Assembly: GCA_911728435.2 (NCBI GenBank)
Contig: OU452199.1
Coordinates: forward strand, 12,286,860-12,350,859
Direction of reading: 5' to 3'
DNA: 64,000 bases
From: Apoderus coryli
Taxonomy: Eukaryota > Arthropoda > Insecta > Coleoptera > Attelabidae
Shown: positions 62,296-64,000 of the stretch, piece by piece
How positions within the stretch are numbered: the first letter of the stretch is position 1
Layout: each line of letters begins with the position of its first letter
Notes under the pieces: generated by a model
Database searches by the model: none
What the model was told of the DNA's origin: nothing
What the model saw: the letters and a program-made list of their open reading frames with translations, nothing else
Translations under genes and position numbers: made by a program

Positions 62296-62620
62296 TGTAT
62301 AAGTCGACTCATGCTACAATCTTGCCCTGAATTAGATTTGGGCTTTCCTAATTTAAACAATTTTCGCTGTAGATGTGAAGCCAGGTGGAGCCGATGGCCA
62401 CCGAAAACAATATGAACCGAGTATTTGTGAAACCTGATTTTTCTAAGAAACAAAAAACCTCCAAATATTTTAAGGTGTAAAACGCGTAAACACACACAAA
62501 TTTACTCCCATAAATTTTTCTAAAACATGATACTCGTAACCTATTTAATATCCTAAAAGTTTTATTCATGGGTTCGAAAAAAATAATTTATGGCTACATT
62601 TTAATAATATTGTGACTCTA

Positions 62621-62940
62621 TACAGGGTGTTCCAAATATAAGAAATTAATCATAGCTTTGTTTTTTTTAAATGGAATACCCTGTATATGAATATATTTTT
62701 AGAATAATATAAGTTATATGAACGTAAAGTTTAATTCTAAATAACTTGCTTATTTCAAAGAGAACGCCCGGTATATGAGGTCAAAATTATATGTACAAAG
62801 TTATTATCTGTCAAATATTATAATACTTTCATATGGATAAATCCTGACGTTTTCGAGTAAAATGCACATATTAATAATATTAGGCGAATTTTTAATTGAA
62901 CCTGTTAATTTCATGTAGACCACCCTGTATTTGATGATGA
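62621..62940. mobile_element. TACAGGGTG-ended repeat element
   Basis: TACAGGGTGTTCC opens at 62621 and CACCCTGTAT closes at 62940. An inner ACCCTGTATA at about 62678-62687 suggests nested or composite insertions. Non-coding. Confidence 0.45.
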
Positions 62941-64000
62941 TGAAAATAATTATCTATTAACCACTATAAGGTTTTCCTTATAGTGATTAATAGATTTAGA
63001 TTTAGATTTTTCTAAGAAACAAAAAACATCCAAATATATTAACGTGTAAAACGCGTACACACACACACACACACAAATTTACTCCCATATATTCACGCAT
63101 GATACTCGTAAACATGAGACGTCAAAACTTTTTTTCTCAAGATCTCCACATCAAACTTTTGATCTGATCGCAATACCTCCCTTCTATACTGTACTAGCAT
63201 AGCGTGCCGGAGGCAAACAAAGAGACACTAGTCATAATATATAATTTCCTTGGCGCTAATTTATGAAAATTTATGCAAACAAAAACATAAAAAGTAGTAA
63301 TAAACAAAAATAATTATATTGTTTATTATACCTAATGTTTAAATAATATATTTGTGCATATTACGAGTATATAAAATAATGGGAAATCCTAATCTGCCCT
63401 TGACAACCTCTATGTTTCTGATAAACAATATTTAGTGTTGGGAAGACCAGTATTTATATTTTTAAATTAGACATAAGGCAGTAAACTATAAAACTTACAA
63501 CAGAATGTGTATACGACAAGAAGCGTGAATGTCTAGATGTAAAATGATATAATACATAACTTCAAAATTGACGTATTCAGCCCCAATAGTGTAAAATGTG
63601 TTGGCGTTTCATAATAGAATTCGGCCAAAAATGACAATGAAAATGAATCTAAAAAACACTTAAAAGTACATTTTTTCAAGTGTTGGAACTTTCTATAAAT
63701 TTAGCATATTTACCTTTAATATTTCAAGCAACTCTGTCTTAGGGTTTTTATTTGTTGTATTCTAAATATTTTTTTTTTCTACAATGACGAAGGTTTTTTA
63801 AGATCGCCAATAAGTAGTTTAGTTGGCGATAAAATATGGAGCATTGTTATCCATCATTAAAAAGTAATATGCCTGTTAAACAATAAACTGGCAAAACTCT
63901 ACTCTTCTTAAGAAGGCAGTCTCTTGAACTATTTAAAACTATTTATGTTTCTACAATACACCAAAGTTTTGGATTATACTGTACCCAGCGCAAATTGCCT

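Larger units (their letters stand above)
60741..64000. other. Gene-free right end
   Basis: No supported gene. Contains a Tc1-like C-terminal remnant, a dispersed repeat copy, a TACAGGGTG-ended element, a (CA)n tract at about 63057-63077 and AT-rich sequence. Confidence 0.35.

Noticed and set aside
1..64000. CRISPR arrays, operons, ribosome-binding sites
   Set aside because: The window is clearly eukaryotic (spliced genes, poly(A) signals); no regularly spaced repeats were seen.

Overview
The window is AT-rich, intron-bearing animal DNA, most likely from a beetle. It has GT..AG introns, TATA/TCAGT core promoters and many decayed Tc1/mariner and LINE copies. It also holds a cluster of small secreted alpha-helical proteins with four cysteines, the minus-C odorant-binding proteins (OBPs) that are expanded in Coleoptera. 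The order assignment is inference. All exon models were built by hand from splice signals, reading phase and family motifs; none was tested by alignment.

Layout. 0.2-4.6 kb (+): a six-exon S28 (prolylcarboxypeptidase-like) gene whose catalytic serine is replaced by glycine. 5.9-22.0 kb (-): three OBP genes, here called OBP-a (3' half not found), OBP-b and OBP-c, separated by transposon-rich DNA. 23.4-33.9 kb (+): OBP-d and OBP-e, three exons each. 36.4-41.6 kb (-): a flavin reductase/biliverdin reductase B-like Rossmann gene with two candidate first exons, one encoding a signal peptide and one not. 41.6-50.1 kb: no gene seen, only transposon debris and hairpins. 50.2-60.7 kb (+): a segmental duplication of about 3 kb carrying OBP-f and OBP-g. 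The two copies are separated by a tandem tRNA-like repeat array and a 5'-truncated LINE. 60.7-64 kb: repeats only.

The OBPs fall into two blocks facing away from each other, with the polarity switch at 22.0-23.4 kb. All six complete genes share the same C-terminal cysteine spacing (C-x39-C-x16-C), while the first interval varies (30 to 35). Their products should be secreted carriers of small hydrophobic ligands, in sensory lymph or other fluids. The S28-like protein and the signal-peptide form of the reductase would also be secreted, so most products of the window are predicted to be extracellular. A functional link between them is only a suggestion.

The best leads are the pseudo-protease, the dual first exons of the reductase, the OBP duplication with a histidine-rich tail, a perfect 52-bp-arm hairpin in an OBP intron, a family of hairpin elements with a shared core, and a tandem array of tRNA-like units with different anticodon-loop bases.
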